This document shows positions 22,764-33,609 of a DNA stretch of 64,000 nucleotides, piece by piece. The translations under genes and the position numbers were made by a program. The DNA comes from Zygnema cylindricum. Lineage: Eukaryota; Streptophyta; Zygnematophyceae; Zygnematales; Zygnemataceae. The stretch is taken from NCBI GenBank assembly GCA_037447655.1, contig JBBHKE010000882.1:1-64000 (forward strand), written 5' to 3'. Position 1 is the stretch's first letter, and every line of letters begins with the position of its first letter. The notes beneath the pieces were generated by a model, which saw only the letters and a program-made list of their open reading frames with translations, did not search any database and was not told where the DNA came from.

Positions 22764-23680
22764 TTAATCTACGACCACTGGAGCAGGTGGAGCAGCACCA
22801 GTAGGAAATTCTAAGGCTGAAATCGTCGGATCCCGTGCATTGCGCTTGTTGCGCTGGTTGCGATTCGTAGGCTGTGACTGCTGTCGTTGCGATTCAAAAC
22901 GAACTTGTTGTAGAACTCGATTATGTTCCGACTCTGGTGTTATCACTGGTGAATTTTGCATTTGTGGGACAACAATATGGATGCTATCTAAAATGACATA
23001 TTCTTGTACTTTTTTGCTGCATTTGCTGCTCTGTCATTTTAAATAAGTCTATCAAGGCTAGGTCATCTTTCACAACGATGTTCCTTGCTACAATGATTTT
23101 CTGTCTCTCAAAAACAAAGACTCTATAACCTTTAGAGTGGTCATCCTATCCTAACAAAATGCTCGGCAATCCCTTAGGGTCCATTTTCCATCTATCATTA
23201 GACGTATCCAAAATAAAGCATTTACTTCCAAAGACTTTGAAGTGACTGACATCCGATTTTCTACCCGTCCAGATCTCACAAGGAGTGGATTCTACCGATC
23301 TTGAACCTATCCTATTTTTGATATAAACTGTACAATTTAATGCTTCAGCCCAGAATTTCGGATCTACGTCTTTATCTGCAAGCATAGACCTAGAGCTTTG
23401 TGTGATAGTTCTATTTAGTCTTTCTGAGACCCCATTCTGTTCCGGAGATTATGGGACAGTCAGTTTGTGACTTATACCTTCCTTGAGTAAAAAGTTTTTA
23501 AATTCTTTTGACGTATATTCCCCGCCATTGTCCGATCTGAGCTCCAAAAGTGGCAAACCGTGTAGTTTCTCCGCCCACGCTTTGTAGTGTTGAAAACGAG
23601 TGAAGACTTCACTCTTTTCTTTCATGAAGTAGACCTTAGTAAACCTCGAAAAATCATTTGTAAACGTAACCATATATTTC
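22764..23680 (-). pseudogene. Rest of integrase and linker of element E
   Basis: Continues the integrase below the solo LTR: MVTFTNDFSRFTKVYFMKEK, RSDNGGEYTSKEFKNFL, then (23385-23146) FWAEALNCTVYIKNRI and WTGRKSDVSHFKVFGSK. The final frame (22961-22764) is Gln/Asn/Arg-rich and is probably the integrase-RT linker. Its last ~35 bases (22763-22800), ending GGTCGTAGATTAACA, resemble the gag-start end of this family's LTR, so the end may be an LTR junction. Confidence 0.75.
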
Positions 23681-24766
23681 TGTTGAGATTTGAAATCTTT
23701 AGTTAGTAAATAGAGTAGACTTAGAATAGTTTCTAAAAAGTGGTATATAAGACTTACCTTTATTAGTGTTACAGTAGGCAAAGTACAATAGAGTGTATTG
23801 TACCTCTGCAGGTTTTACGGAGTGACGACGACACGCGTCACACAGCAGGCAATTGGAATCGCCAGATCAGACGGACAGAATTTGATCCGGATATCTCGGA
23901 AAATATATGGTACGGCTATTTTTGGAGTCATATAGATATTTTAAAATTATATGGTACGGAATATTTTTATGATCATTAAATAGAAATGTCCGAATATTTC
24001 GGAAGTGAATTATGATCATTGATTTTGAGAGACGTCGACGGACGCGATTCACGTGGGACCGCAAGTGACGAGGCGAGATTTACGTGGGACCACAAAGTGA
24101 CGAGGCGTGATTCACGTGGGACCACAAGTGACGAAGCACTCAGGTGCTTCGTACTACACGACCACATTCGGCTGGACTTTTGCGGCTACTGCTGACTAAG
24201 CATTTGGAACATTTTGTGTACGGTTAGAAAGTTTTGTGTACGGTTCAATGTCTGTAAATATCTGAATAACATTAGTTTGTATTTTAGTGTGATAAAAAAA
24301 TAGTGTTCCATTAATCATGTTTTTAGAAAAAAATAATTAGGGTTTTGAGGTACAGTGATGTACAGGTAGGATGCTTTGTCGTTAGTCAAGATAATAACCG
24401 TATTAACGGTTACCCAAATTAGTGTAGATCAGTAGACAGACACTGTGAGTATATAACTTAGGACTTAGCCAATTTTGTAGTATCCAGTTTTGGGAATATG
24501 ATTTTCTAAGGGCAGTTTTTGGGAAACTTCCAGACATCATTTGTTATGGTTTAATGAGTCATTTTGGCTGCAATTTTGGGAATTGTCATTTTACTGTATT
24601 GTGTATCACTGTTTCAAATTTGAAACATATTGGTTTTTTAAGTCATATTTTGTGTTAGTTCAAAGTTGGCTGTTGAGTAGAAACTTTGATAGTTTCTGCT
24701 GTTTTTCATGTCTACTTCTACTACTACTGCTGGTTCTCCGCCTGCAACGGTGGTTGTAGAACAACA
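23681..24766 (+). repeat. Solo LTR in the integrase of element E
   Basis: 1086 bases, TGTTGAGATT...GAACAACA, flanked by ATTTC (23676-23680) and ATTTT (24767-24771), a 5-base duplication with one change. Its last 59 bases carry ATG (24708-24710) and encode a Ser/Thr-rich peptide that matches the gag start of element E itself, so E and this LTR belong to the same family. The insertion is antisense to the host element. Confidence 0.88.
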
Positions 24767-24770
24767 ATTT

Positions 24771-26422
24771 TATCCGCCCGGCAGATGGTACCTTTGCAAG
24801 GCCGAAAACATCAGAATGAATGAGTTGCAAAAGTTTAGTAGACCTATGTTCAGACTCCTGAGGAAACGGTAATCTGTGTATTTTTCCTAGTGCACATCCA
24901 TCACACGCTTTAGGTGACTGGTTGGACACAGTGACTCCTTCTTTTTTACCAGCATTTACCATCTTTTTTATACTGTCGTAATTCACATGGCCTAATCTTT
25001 TATGCAACAGCTCATCTGAGGATAATGCAACGGAATACAAAACATCATTTTCTTTATTATCAGGCATATCCATTCGGTACATTTTGCTGGCATCTCTAGT
25101 TCCCGTAACTGCAATTTCCCATTCTTGCTAACAACTTGCCTGTCATATTTCAAATTGACCTCAAACCCTTTACTTTCTACCAAGGATGTTGAGAACATTT
25201 TTTTTTAAAATCTGGGACATAGAGAAAATTATGAAGAGTTCTCTCAACTGCTTTGCCCTCTACATCAACTAGCAAGGAGACATCACCTACAGCCCGTGTT
25301 TGCACACTCATTCCACATTCATAGTAGATATTTTTCTCTGGTGTTGATTTCAGATTTTTGAAAGCTGCCTTGTTCCAGCACATGTGGGCCGTTGCTCCCG
25401 TGTCCATTATCCATCCATTGTCTTTTGCGCCCTCCATCGTTGCTGCCATAGCAAATAGATCATCATCCTCCGCGTTAGAGAGTGAAAGAGACTTGTCGTG
25501 ATGAGATGAAGACGCCGAGAATAGTGCATTTCCTCGTTGAGGTGATCCCGTGAAGCCTTGATGAAACTGGCTCGTCTGCCATCTTGACCTATATAGACCC
25601 GTTTCATTAGCTTTCTTAAGCTTAGAACAGAATTTATATCCATGACCTTTTTTGATTACAATAAAAACAAGCATTGAAGGATTGTCTATTTCCTCTTAGA
25701 TTAAACTGTCTAAACTGATTCTGATTCTGATTAAACTGATTTCTTTGTTGATTAAACTGAGTTTTTTTGTCAAATTGTGTGCTAAATGCCTCTACTTGTT
25801 TTTCACCATTAAAAATTATAGAATCTGCCTCCTCTTCCAATATCAAATTAATAGCTAACCGTAGTGTCCAGCTAGCTTTATCTTTTTGTTTTAGCCTATC
25901 AGACGTTGCTCTCATAGTATTAGGAAGACCCCTCATTAGCAAAGCAGCCAGCTGAAACTGAGGAAAAGATCCACCTGCACAAACATGAGGATCTATTAGT
26001 ATTCGAAATTTATTACAATATTCTACCATTGTGCCACTCATGTATTTGTAGTCCCAAATTTGTCCAGCCAAAAATAGTTCTTCTTGAACATTAGCCTTTT
26101 CAAAATCATCTTTGAGAGATTTCCACATATCGATCGCATTTTTCATTTTTATCCGTGACATAGCCAATTTTTTCGAAAAGCAGAATTTCAAAATTGACTG
26201 AGCTTGTGAATTTTTCTTTGACCACGACGGATCCGATTCCGCCAGTGAACCACCCAAAATGTCCAAAAGATTAACATTTTCGAAGTGTGTTTCCACCATA
26301 TCCGCCCAATATGCGTATTTTTCTCCCGAGAAAATAGGAATTCTTGATGACAGGCCCATAACCTGTTGTTCTAGGACCACTAGAGCAGGTGGAGCATCAG
26401 CAATAGTAGTGGAAGTAGACAT
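24771..26422 (-). pseudogene. gag, protease and N-terminal integrase of element E
   Basis: Gag runs from 26422 to about 25640 (MSTSTTIADAPPALVV..., EKYAYWADMVETHFENV, WKSLKDDFEKANVQEELFL, LLMRGLPNTM). A frameshift near 25640 splits the CCHC knuckle (CFYC in one frame, HGYKFC in the next). Protease is WIMDTGATAHMC near 25395, in the 25674-25177 frame. After another break the GAG-pre-integrase part LLHKRLGHVNYDSIKKMV and the integrase start HSDVFGLAKVPSAG lead to the solo LTR. A glutamine/asparagine-rich stretch with QFNQ repeats precedes the knuckle. Confidence 0.85.
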
Positions 26423-26490
26423 AATCTCACTCACAAAAGCTTATCAAGAATCCTATCAAACACCTTTTATTTCTACACTCCCCTTATTTT

Positions 26491-28060
26491 CTAGTCACTC
26501 TTTATTTTAAGACCACACTTCTCCCGGCAGAAAATTAATTTAGGGGAAGGAACAGGTTTGGTCATCATATCAGCTACCATTTCACTATCTAGTTTATACT
26601 CCAAACTGATTATCTTGTTTTCTATTTTCTCTAACAAAGCTAAGCCTAATGTCCATGTGTTTGGCTTTAAAGTGATTTTTAGGATTGGCAGAAATGGCAA
26701 TGGCTGCCTGATTATCACAAAACACTTTTTGGACACCACTCTTAAGATGACCAAGCTCACCAAGCAAAGACTTGACCCACATTAATTCTTTTACAGCTGA
26801 GCAAGAAGCCATGTACTCAGCCTCCATGGTGGGCTGAGCAATGAACTTTTTTCTGCTTGCTGCTCCAACAGCAAGCCCCATCACCCATATATAATACATA
26901 TCCAGACGTGCATCTCCTCATTGGAGCATCGCCATAGCTGGTATCACTCCAAGTGGTGATGTTAGTATTGTTCCCACCCAAATGCAGCCATAGATCTCTA
27001 GTCCCTATGAGATATCTAAAGACTCTCTTAGCTGCGTCCCAGTCTTTTTTAGTGGGCGCATTCAGACTCCTACTTAGTACGCCTACAGCTGCGGCTATGT
27101 CCGGATGGGTATAATTCATGAAATATATTAGGCTGCCCACTACTTGTCTATGAGGGATGGTTTGCATAATTTTTTTCTCTTCCAGGCCTACCTCATCATC
27201 TAAGATTATAACTCCCTCTTCCTCACTCCCCTCACTTCCCTTTTTTAATTCCATAGGGGTGGTACAACTATTAGCCTTGTCCATTTGGAATTTTTCTAAC
27301 ATGTTTCCAATGGCCTCTTTTTGAGTTAATCTTATTATCTTTCTATCTCTCTCTCTCTCAACGTGAATTCCCAAAATACACCTTACTTCTCTCATATCTC
27401 TCAAATCTTCTCTTTAGATCATTTTTTAACTTGTTTATTTTATCCATAGATTTACTTAAAACAAGCAAATCATCAATATAAATTGCAATAAAAATAATTC
27501 CTTCCTCATCTTCAAACAAATAAATTGAGTGATCTGAGCTGATCCGAATATATCCCAAACCTATAAGAAACTCATTGAGCTTCTTGTTCCATTGCCGGGG
27601 CGCCTGTTTCAGACAATACAAAGATTTGATCAATCGGCATACCTTGCTTTTCTCCCCTTGCTCCACAAATCCTTCAAGCTGTCGCATAAAAATTTCCTCT
27701 TCCAACTCTCCATGTAGGAAGGCCGTCTTGATGTCCAACTGATGCACTTCAATGTCTTCTGCTGCCGCCATATTGAGAAGTATCCGAACCGAAAGAAATG
27801 TGACGACCGGAGCAAAATTCTCCTCGTAGTCAATTCCCTCTTTCTAGGTTAATCCTTTCGCCACTAACCGAGCCTTGTAGCGCTCAATGGTGTTATCCGG
27901 GTTGAGTTTAAGCTTAAATACCCACTTACACCCAATTGGCTTCTTTTTCGGAGGACAATCCACCAATTCCTATGTATCGGCCGCCATAATAGGCCATCTC
28001 CTCATTAATGGCTATCTTCCACCGGTTTCTCTCAAGACAAGTCATTGCCTCATTATAAGT
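26491..28060 (-). pseudogene. Reverse transcriptase and RNase H of element D
   Basis: RT: the 27771-27358 frame reads DIKTAFLHGELEEEIFMRQ, LYCLKQAPRQWNKKLNEFL and the catalytic IAIYIDDLLVLSKS. RNase H: the 27404-26817 frame gives VGSLIYFMNYTHPDIAAAVG and SGYVLYMGDGACCWSSKQ. After a small frameshift (about 26820-26840) follow TMEAEYMASCSAVKELMWV, VFCDNQAAIAISANPKNHFK and TKPVPSPKL in 26899-26491. The N-terminal RT part (28060-27780) is only partly in frame. Confidence 0.85.
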
Positions 28061-29294
28061 TTACGATTCATCGCAGTGAGACAGTTTGGTTACCTTATTG
28101 TTAACTTGTCTCTTTTGCAGTCTTTTGCTGCTACTTCTTCCTCCCTCAAACTCGGTTGTCGGAATAGATGGCTCCCTTTGATTCTTCCAAACAATTTCTA
28201 CTTCTCCTGTATCCCTTGATTCTGAGTCAATTTCCACCACTTCTTCCGCTTCGGTTGGAGTTGATATTAGGGGTTCCACATTTCGGTCCTTCTCAATCTG
28301 ATCTCTACTTGCAAGACCATCATCTTCTTGAAATCCTGGATAGTTAAGAACTCAAACTCATCAAAATTATATGACTCAAATCTGATTCTGACTGTCTTTG
28401 TATGCTCAAAGGGATCTATAGATTTCCCTTCATCCATAACCACTAGATGCTTTACTACGATTATATCTTCTCTCTTGAGATCATAGAATCTATATCATTT
28501 TACATCTTCATCATATCCTAGTAGATATCCTGGTTTTCGTTATGGATCTAGCTTCCAATTTGATCGATCTGTGTCTAAAATGAACACTTAACTACCGAAA
28601 ACCTTTAAGTGTGAAACATCTGGTTTTCGGCCTGTCCATCTCTCATAGGTTGTTTGGCCTTTTACTGCCGAAGTAAGAACTCTATTCTTGAGATAACTTG
28701 CACAGTTCATTGCTTCGGCCCAAAACTTCTTTCCTATCTTCTTATCTGACAGCATACTCCTATCACTATCACTCAATGTTCTATTTAATATTTCAGCTAC
28801 ACCATTCTGCTCATGATTTCCAACAACTGTCTTTTGGTGTTGCACTCCATCTTCTCTTAGAAAATCCTCAAACTGGTTAGAGGTATACTCTCCACCATTG
28901 TCACTCCTTACTCTCTTGATTGAGGTTTCATGGAGTTTTTCACTCCATGCTTTATATTGTTAAAACATTCTTGTGCCTCTGACTTTTTTTTCAAAAAATA
29001 CACCCTAGAATACCGAGACCAATCATCGGTGATAGTCATCATAAATCTCTTCCCCTCGGGTGATGGCACTTTGGCCGGCCCCCAAATATCTCTGTGTACT
29101 AAATCTAGAATCTTTTCTCCCTTATAGGTGGCAGTTTTTGGGAAGGGTAACGTGTGTGCTTTACCTTGAGCACATCCACTACAATCACTTAGTTTCTCAC
29201 TTTCACCGAATAGAATCCCTTCCACTACTCCCATCTTTTTCATCTCTCTTAATTTATCTAGATTCAAATGCCCAAGCCTCTTATGCCACAACAT
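28061..29294 (-). pseudogene. Integrase region of element D
   Basis: Pieces at 29294-28908 (MLWHKRLGHLNLDKLREMKK, the zinc finger Cys pair DCSGCAQGKAH, HRDIWGPAKVPSPEGKRF, DDWSRYSRVYF), 28845-28588 (HEQNGVAEILNRTLSDS, FWAEAMNCASYLKNRV, GRKPDVSHLKVFGS) and 28279-28061 (Glu-rich linker with PSIPTTEFEGGRSSSKRL). At least two frame breaks lie between them. Confidence 0.85.
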
Positions 29295-29482
29295 TATATC
29301 ATGAATACCAGCATAGTCAAGATTCTATTTTTCATCGCTTAAAATCAGCCTAAACATCCCTTGGCTACCTTTTTCAGCAGTGAAATAAACTTCCTTCTCA
29401 AAACTAGCTTTAAAGACTCATTTCCTAGTGCTAGTATCAAAACCCTTATCATCTAATACAGACGTAGAGATGAGGTTTTTGT

Positions 29483-30838
29483 TCAGCTCCGGAATAAAAA
29501 CACATCGGAGAATGTAATTATAGATGTCTTTCCTTCTACTAACACTTTTAGATCTATCGATCCTACAAGAGTAGTAGTGACTATCCTCCCATCCCCGTAC
29601 TCTATCTCTACGGTGGGAATCTTTCTTATCTTAGTGAACAGGTGTTTATTTTTACACATGTACATGGATGCACCTGAATCTACAATCCAGCGTGCTTCAC
29701 CTTTCAATCCACCGAAAGCACATTTCTGCTTTCGTGGAATGTCGACCTCACTTTTCGCTTCCAACTCCTCATCCAATAGGAGTTCATCGTCCTCGTCCTC
29801 GGATTCCGCCTCATGTACCTGTGTCACAAGGGCCTTTTTCTTTCCTCTCGGGGGTCCACCAGTCTGCCCCTCCTTTAACCGCAGCTCGGTTAACTTAGTG
29901 CATTCAACCATATAGTGCCTGGGTTTCTTACAAAAATGGCACAATCCCTTGGGAGTCCTTGGTCCGAACTCCTCGGTCTGATTTTTCTGCACCTCCCCTC
30001 GATAATTTCCAACCTGTTTTCTGGAATCGTTGTTTCTCCAATCAGTCTCGGCTGCCAAAGCTTGCCCACTCTTTCCTCGCCTTCGGATCTCAATTGTATT
30101 CTCCCGAACGAGAATCATCCCTACCACTGAATTCCAAATCCACCTTGAGTCCGCCAAGTCCTGCACACGGTTTACTATGTTCTCGAACTCCTCAGGTAAC
30201 TTCATCAGTAAACACTTAACCTTTTCCTTTTCACTAAATATTTTTCCAGCACATTTTAGTTCCATGAAAAGTGTAGCAAGCACATTGCAAAAATCCAACA
30301 TCTTCCCCCCTTTGTATACATACTCCTTAATTTTCTGATCAGCCAACTGTTGTTGCTGAATTGTACCACTTCGGTACATCTCTATGAGAGCCATCCAAAG
30401 ATCGGATGCTCTCTCTACCTGCAAATGGGGAGATGCAAGCCCTTGAGTAAGATAGCGGAGGATGAAGTGCTTAGCCGCCATATTGTTGAAGTCCCATGTA
30501 TCGATATCATTCTCATGGTTCCTCGGAATAGGTGACATGAATGCCGAACCGGTTGCTATTGGTGTGATTGTCTCCTTCTCTTTTCCTTTGTCCACCACCT
30601 CTCCTTCCTTTGTCTCCTCCGTTGAAGATGAATCTGCATCTCTAGTGAATCTGCCTCCTGTAAACCCTGGAGGTATCCCAAGACTGGATGGACGCCTCAC
30701 CCGTCCACTCACTATTCCCCAAAACCGTTTCTCACATAGAGCTCCTGTCATCATACTTTCTTAGTATATGAAGCCAACTCCATTGAATATGGGCACCCTA
30801 GATGGTGGGCCCATAACCTGAAACTGTGAGTCCTCCAT
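29483..30838 (-). pseudogene. gag and protease of element D
   Basis: Starts at ATG 30838-30836 within the LTR (MEDSQFQVMGPPSRVP). A TAA near 30762 interrupts it where relatives have Trp. From 30754 the frame stays open for 423 codons: GALCEKRFWGIVSGRVRRP, FILRYLTQGLASPHLQ, LLMKLPEEFENIVNRVQD, the knuckle CHFCKKPRHYMVEC, an acidic stretch, the protease motif WIVDSGASMYMC and ITFSDVFL. The frame is lost at the position where LYIPELSKNL-like sequence is expected. Only one early stop separates this copy from an intact gag. Confidence 0.85.
30803..30818 (-). other. Primer-binding site of element D, 16-nt match to tRNA-iMet anticodon arm
   Basis: GGTTATGGGCCCACCA (minus strand) follows the LTR end at 30819. 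The same 16 bases are in element B. They encode gag residues V-M-G-P-P. Confidence 0.75.
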
Positions 30839-31772
30839 AGGACCTCAAAGTAGGCAGCTCACACGAAGCCTCTAGGATAACCCTGACCCCATTTTGTTCC
30901 AGCAAGAATAACTGACACCATGGCAGACAAAAACTCAGACCACCTTTACCCCTGTAAAGGCAAGACTCCCTTGAGTCTATAGCAAAAAGAATCTCTGAAT
31001 TTGCTCCCCTAAGCAGTAAGTTATGAAGAGTCAAATTTGACCTTTTGTACAGGAGCTCTCTGGGAGAGATGGTCTAATCTATCAAAAGTTTCTAAGTCCT
31101 ATCTCTCTCTAAAACTCTATCTACTGAAGTAAGACACCAATCACAAGAGTGTATCGTACATAAAGGTACATGTGCCGATGTACTTTGTGTACGACCATTG
31201 TACAACATGGCCAACAAGTCGACACATGTCATTTTTGGATTCGTTCCCGGAATCCCCAAAGATGTCGAAATCCAATGTGATTGTGCCACGTGGCAATTGA
31301 TGTGACGTCAACCATAAACCGCCGAAAACTCATTCCGCGATCTCGGCATGCTTCGTGGCCGTTCGATGAAATCGAATTACAATCGTGGCCGTCATAAATA
31401 CTTGCGCACTATTTGTTTCGCCTTCGAAACAAAATGCGCGGTATCCGTTTCGGATGTTCCGTGGCCGTACATTACAACTGTATCTATGTCTAAATATTTC
31501 GTTGAATGAAAATAGGCTACGTGTTAACATCTAAATAATTACGAAACCCTATATGTCCAACCATGATGCCAGACTAAGTGGCTAAGGCTACCGGCTATGT
31601 TGACGGACGGTAGGTACCAGGTTCAAATCCAGGGTCCGTCAATTTCTATTTTGGTAAATCTACCAAAATCTACAACCCGTAACTCTATCTCTAATCAGTA
31701 TAGGCAGCCATGGCTCTAGCTCCCTCTTCAACCTTCAGTGACTACGACAAGTGTGGGAGCTGAAGAGAGAAG
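30819..31772 (-). repeat. 5' LTR of element D, start truncated
   Basis: Ends GTTTCA at 30819; start codon 30838-30836. It contains the tRNA-like hairpin (31600-31642) and the GCAGCCATGGCT box (near 31705). At about 31772 (after GAGAAGTTAAAG) the sequence changes to the middle of another LTR, so the first ~70-100 bases are missing. Confidence 0.7.
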
Positions 31773-32579
31773 TTAAAGTTTGCCTATTTATACAAATGCT
31801 CTCTGGGAGAGAGGCGACTACCTACCAAAATTATTCTAAGTCCTAAAACCCCTCTCTAAGCTCCCTAGTACCGAGCTACGGTCCAATCGTATGACTGTAC
31901 CAACCGTCGTACTTTCTGTACGGTCCATGTACGATATCGCCACAGTGTGACATTTGTCACATCCGGAATTATTATCTCGCGTTCCAAAAATCCCGCAATC
32001 CTCTCGGATCCTGCCACGTGTCATCCGGAGTGGCAGTGCCTGTTAACGCCAAGTTGTCCACTCCGAAATCTCGGCTCGCACCACAGCCGTTCGATGAAGA
32101 ACGACATTTAATATTGGCCGTAAAATTAAATGTCGTTTCGTTAATTCCGTGCGGTCTGGAATTCGTGCGGTTTAACCCGTTTCCGTGTACATTCCATCCC
32201 GTAAGCAGTTAAATGAAATATATTGCGTCGTTCGCGTTTATATAACTATCGTACCCTATATGCTCTAGCATTGATCCTATACTATAGGATAAAGGTACCA
32301 GCTCAAATCCTGAGTCCGTCAAGACCTTTTTGGTACAACTACCAGAAACTACAGCCTGCCTTTCTCTCTGGGCAGTACAGCCTGCCTTTCTCTCTGGGCA
32401 GCATGGGCAGCCATGGCTCTAACTGTCTCTCCAACCTTCAGTGACTGCGACAAGTGTGGGGGTTTGGAGGGTGGAGATTGTGGGGGTTTGGAGGGTGGAG
32501 CGAGAGGCATGCTGCCTTTGCTGACTTCCTCTTATTAATTTTCCTTTATTCAGACCTAGAAAATACATACATTTCAACA
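31773..32579 (-). repeat. 3' LTR of element C, gag end missing
   Basis: Begins (minus strand) TGTTGAAATGTATG at 32579 like the right LTR. It holds a short internal duplication (CTGCCTTTCTCTCTGGGCAG twice near 32355-32402), a duplicated TGGGGGTTTGGAGGGTGGA (near 32455-32500) and a hairpin relic with only the right arm (near 32300-32320). Confidence 0.7.
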
Positions 32580-32790
32580 CTCCCCTTATTTTCTAGTCTA
32601 CTTTCCTTTCAACTCCTACCAAATACATTTTTCTTTTCTTTTTCTTCTTTCTTTTCTTCTCATAAATCTTTAAGGAAATAACCTAATATTTTAAAAGGCC
32701 TATTAGATGAGCTGAAATAAACATTGCATCTTGTTGATTACACATTTTTTTTAACATCCCACTTTTCATAAATCCGAACAAAGATTTTAT

Positions 32791-33609
32791 TCACCTCATC
32801 TCTTTTCCATGCAGACAAAATCCAATTTTCCTTTTGCAATTCAAAGAGCCAGCCCCATCTCCAATCTGCAACACACACCCAGATACTAACCCTTTTACAG
32901 ACACACCTTTATAGATGGCATCACTCCCATTAGTGATGTCAAAACCATTACCCCCCAAATTTATCCTAAAATCAAGAGTCCCCACTAAATTCCTCATAAA
33001 ATTTACATCTTCCAAACTCATATTTTTATCCATGATAATTACCCCATTTTTTGAACTTTCCTCACCCTCTCCCCTGGAATTATTTTCACTATCACTTTCT
33101 ATTTTTATTCCCAAAATATATTTCACCCCTAAACCTTTCATTAAATATTCCTCTTCTCCCCTTTTCTTTAAAACTCCCTCTAGATTTACTTCTCCCCTTT
33201 CCTCGGAATCCGTTGAAGTCTTTTTTTCCGACCAATTTTCTGTTTCCAAATTATCTATGAAATTATCCTCATTATTTTTATTTTTTCCCTTTTCAATTAT
33301 GGATCCTAGATCTGACTTTCCCATTTCTAAATCATACACTCTACACTCGTTGACATCCTCAAGTACCCCCTCTCTCTTTACTTCCCTTACACTTTCAAAA
33401 GCACATTGTTGCTTTTGTGGAATTTCTGTGTGATTTTCTCTCTTTTTCATTCTACCGATGTGAAGAAGCTCCAAAATCTCTTCATCCTCTTTCTCCTCTT
33501 CCCCTTCTTGCTCCTCATTCACATACCAACAACTAAGTTCTTCCAAAAAAGGACACTCTTCCATATAGTGACCCAATTTCCTACAAGCGAAGTAAACCCT
33601 TTTTTTCAA
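32791..33609 (-). CDS. Gag knuckle-to-RNase H relic protein of non-autonomous element C
   Basis: An open frame of 272 codons, unusually long for this damaged cluster. It contains a knuckle-like ACRKLGHYMEEC (the first Cys of CCHC is Tyr), the segment EIPQKQQCAFESVREVKRE that in autonomous relatives precedes the protease site, then ~130 Lys/Glu/Ser-rich residues, then KYILGIKIES and the RNase H start (LVGTLDFRINLGGNG, DITNGSDAIYKG, SGCVLQIGDGAGSLNCKRK). In relatives that stretch continues to the catalytic acidic residues, which are missing here. The true start is probably the upstream gag ATG position (mutated to ATC at 34598-34596), so this is an open part of a longer gag. Whether it is translated is unknown. 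Confidence 0.55.
   Translation of the reverse strand: MKKRVYFACRKLGHYMEECPFLEELSCWYVNEEQEGEEEKEDEEILELLHIGRMKKRENHTEIPQKQQCAFESVREVKREGVLEDVNECRVYDLEMGKSDLGSIIEKGKNKNNEDNFIDNLETENWSEKKTSTDSEERGEVNLEGVLKKRGEEEYLMKGLGVKYILGIKIESDSENNSRGEGEESSKNGVIIMDKNMSLEDVNFMRNLVGTLDFRINLGGNGFDITNGSDAIYKGVSVKGLVSGCVLQIGDGAGSLNCKRKIGFCLHGKEMR

Larger units (their letters stand above)
22763..26477 (-). mobile_element. Truncated copia element E, split by a solo LTR
   Basis: Minus strand. A short LTR end (26477 or lower, to 26364) encodes the start of gag (ATG 26422-26420). Gag, knuckle, protease and integrase follow down to about 22763. The element lacks reverse transcriptase, RNase H and a full LTR on either side. 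A solo LTR (23681-24766) interrupts the integrase. The family differs from A/D: the gag start is Ser/Thr-rich and the protease has DTG instead of DSG. Both ends are rearrangement junctions. Confidence 0.8.
26478..31772 (-). mobile_element. Copia element D, nearly complete interior, left LTR lost
   Basis: Minus strand. The right LTR spans 30819 to about 31772 (its start is cut off and joined to the left LTR of element C). The interior 30818-26478 has gag, protease, integrase, RT and RNase H in copia order. The polypurine tract, reversed (CTCCCCTTATTTTC), is at 26478-26491. Beyond it only a few dozen bases of the left LTR remain before element E. Gag is the best preserved in the cluster (424 codons open). 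Frame breaks occur in integrase and between RT pieces. Confidence 0.85.
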
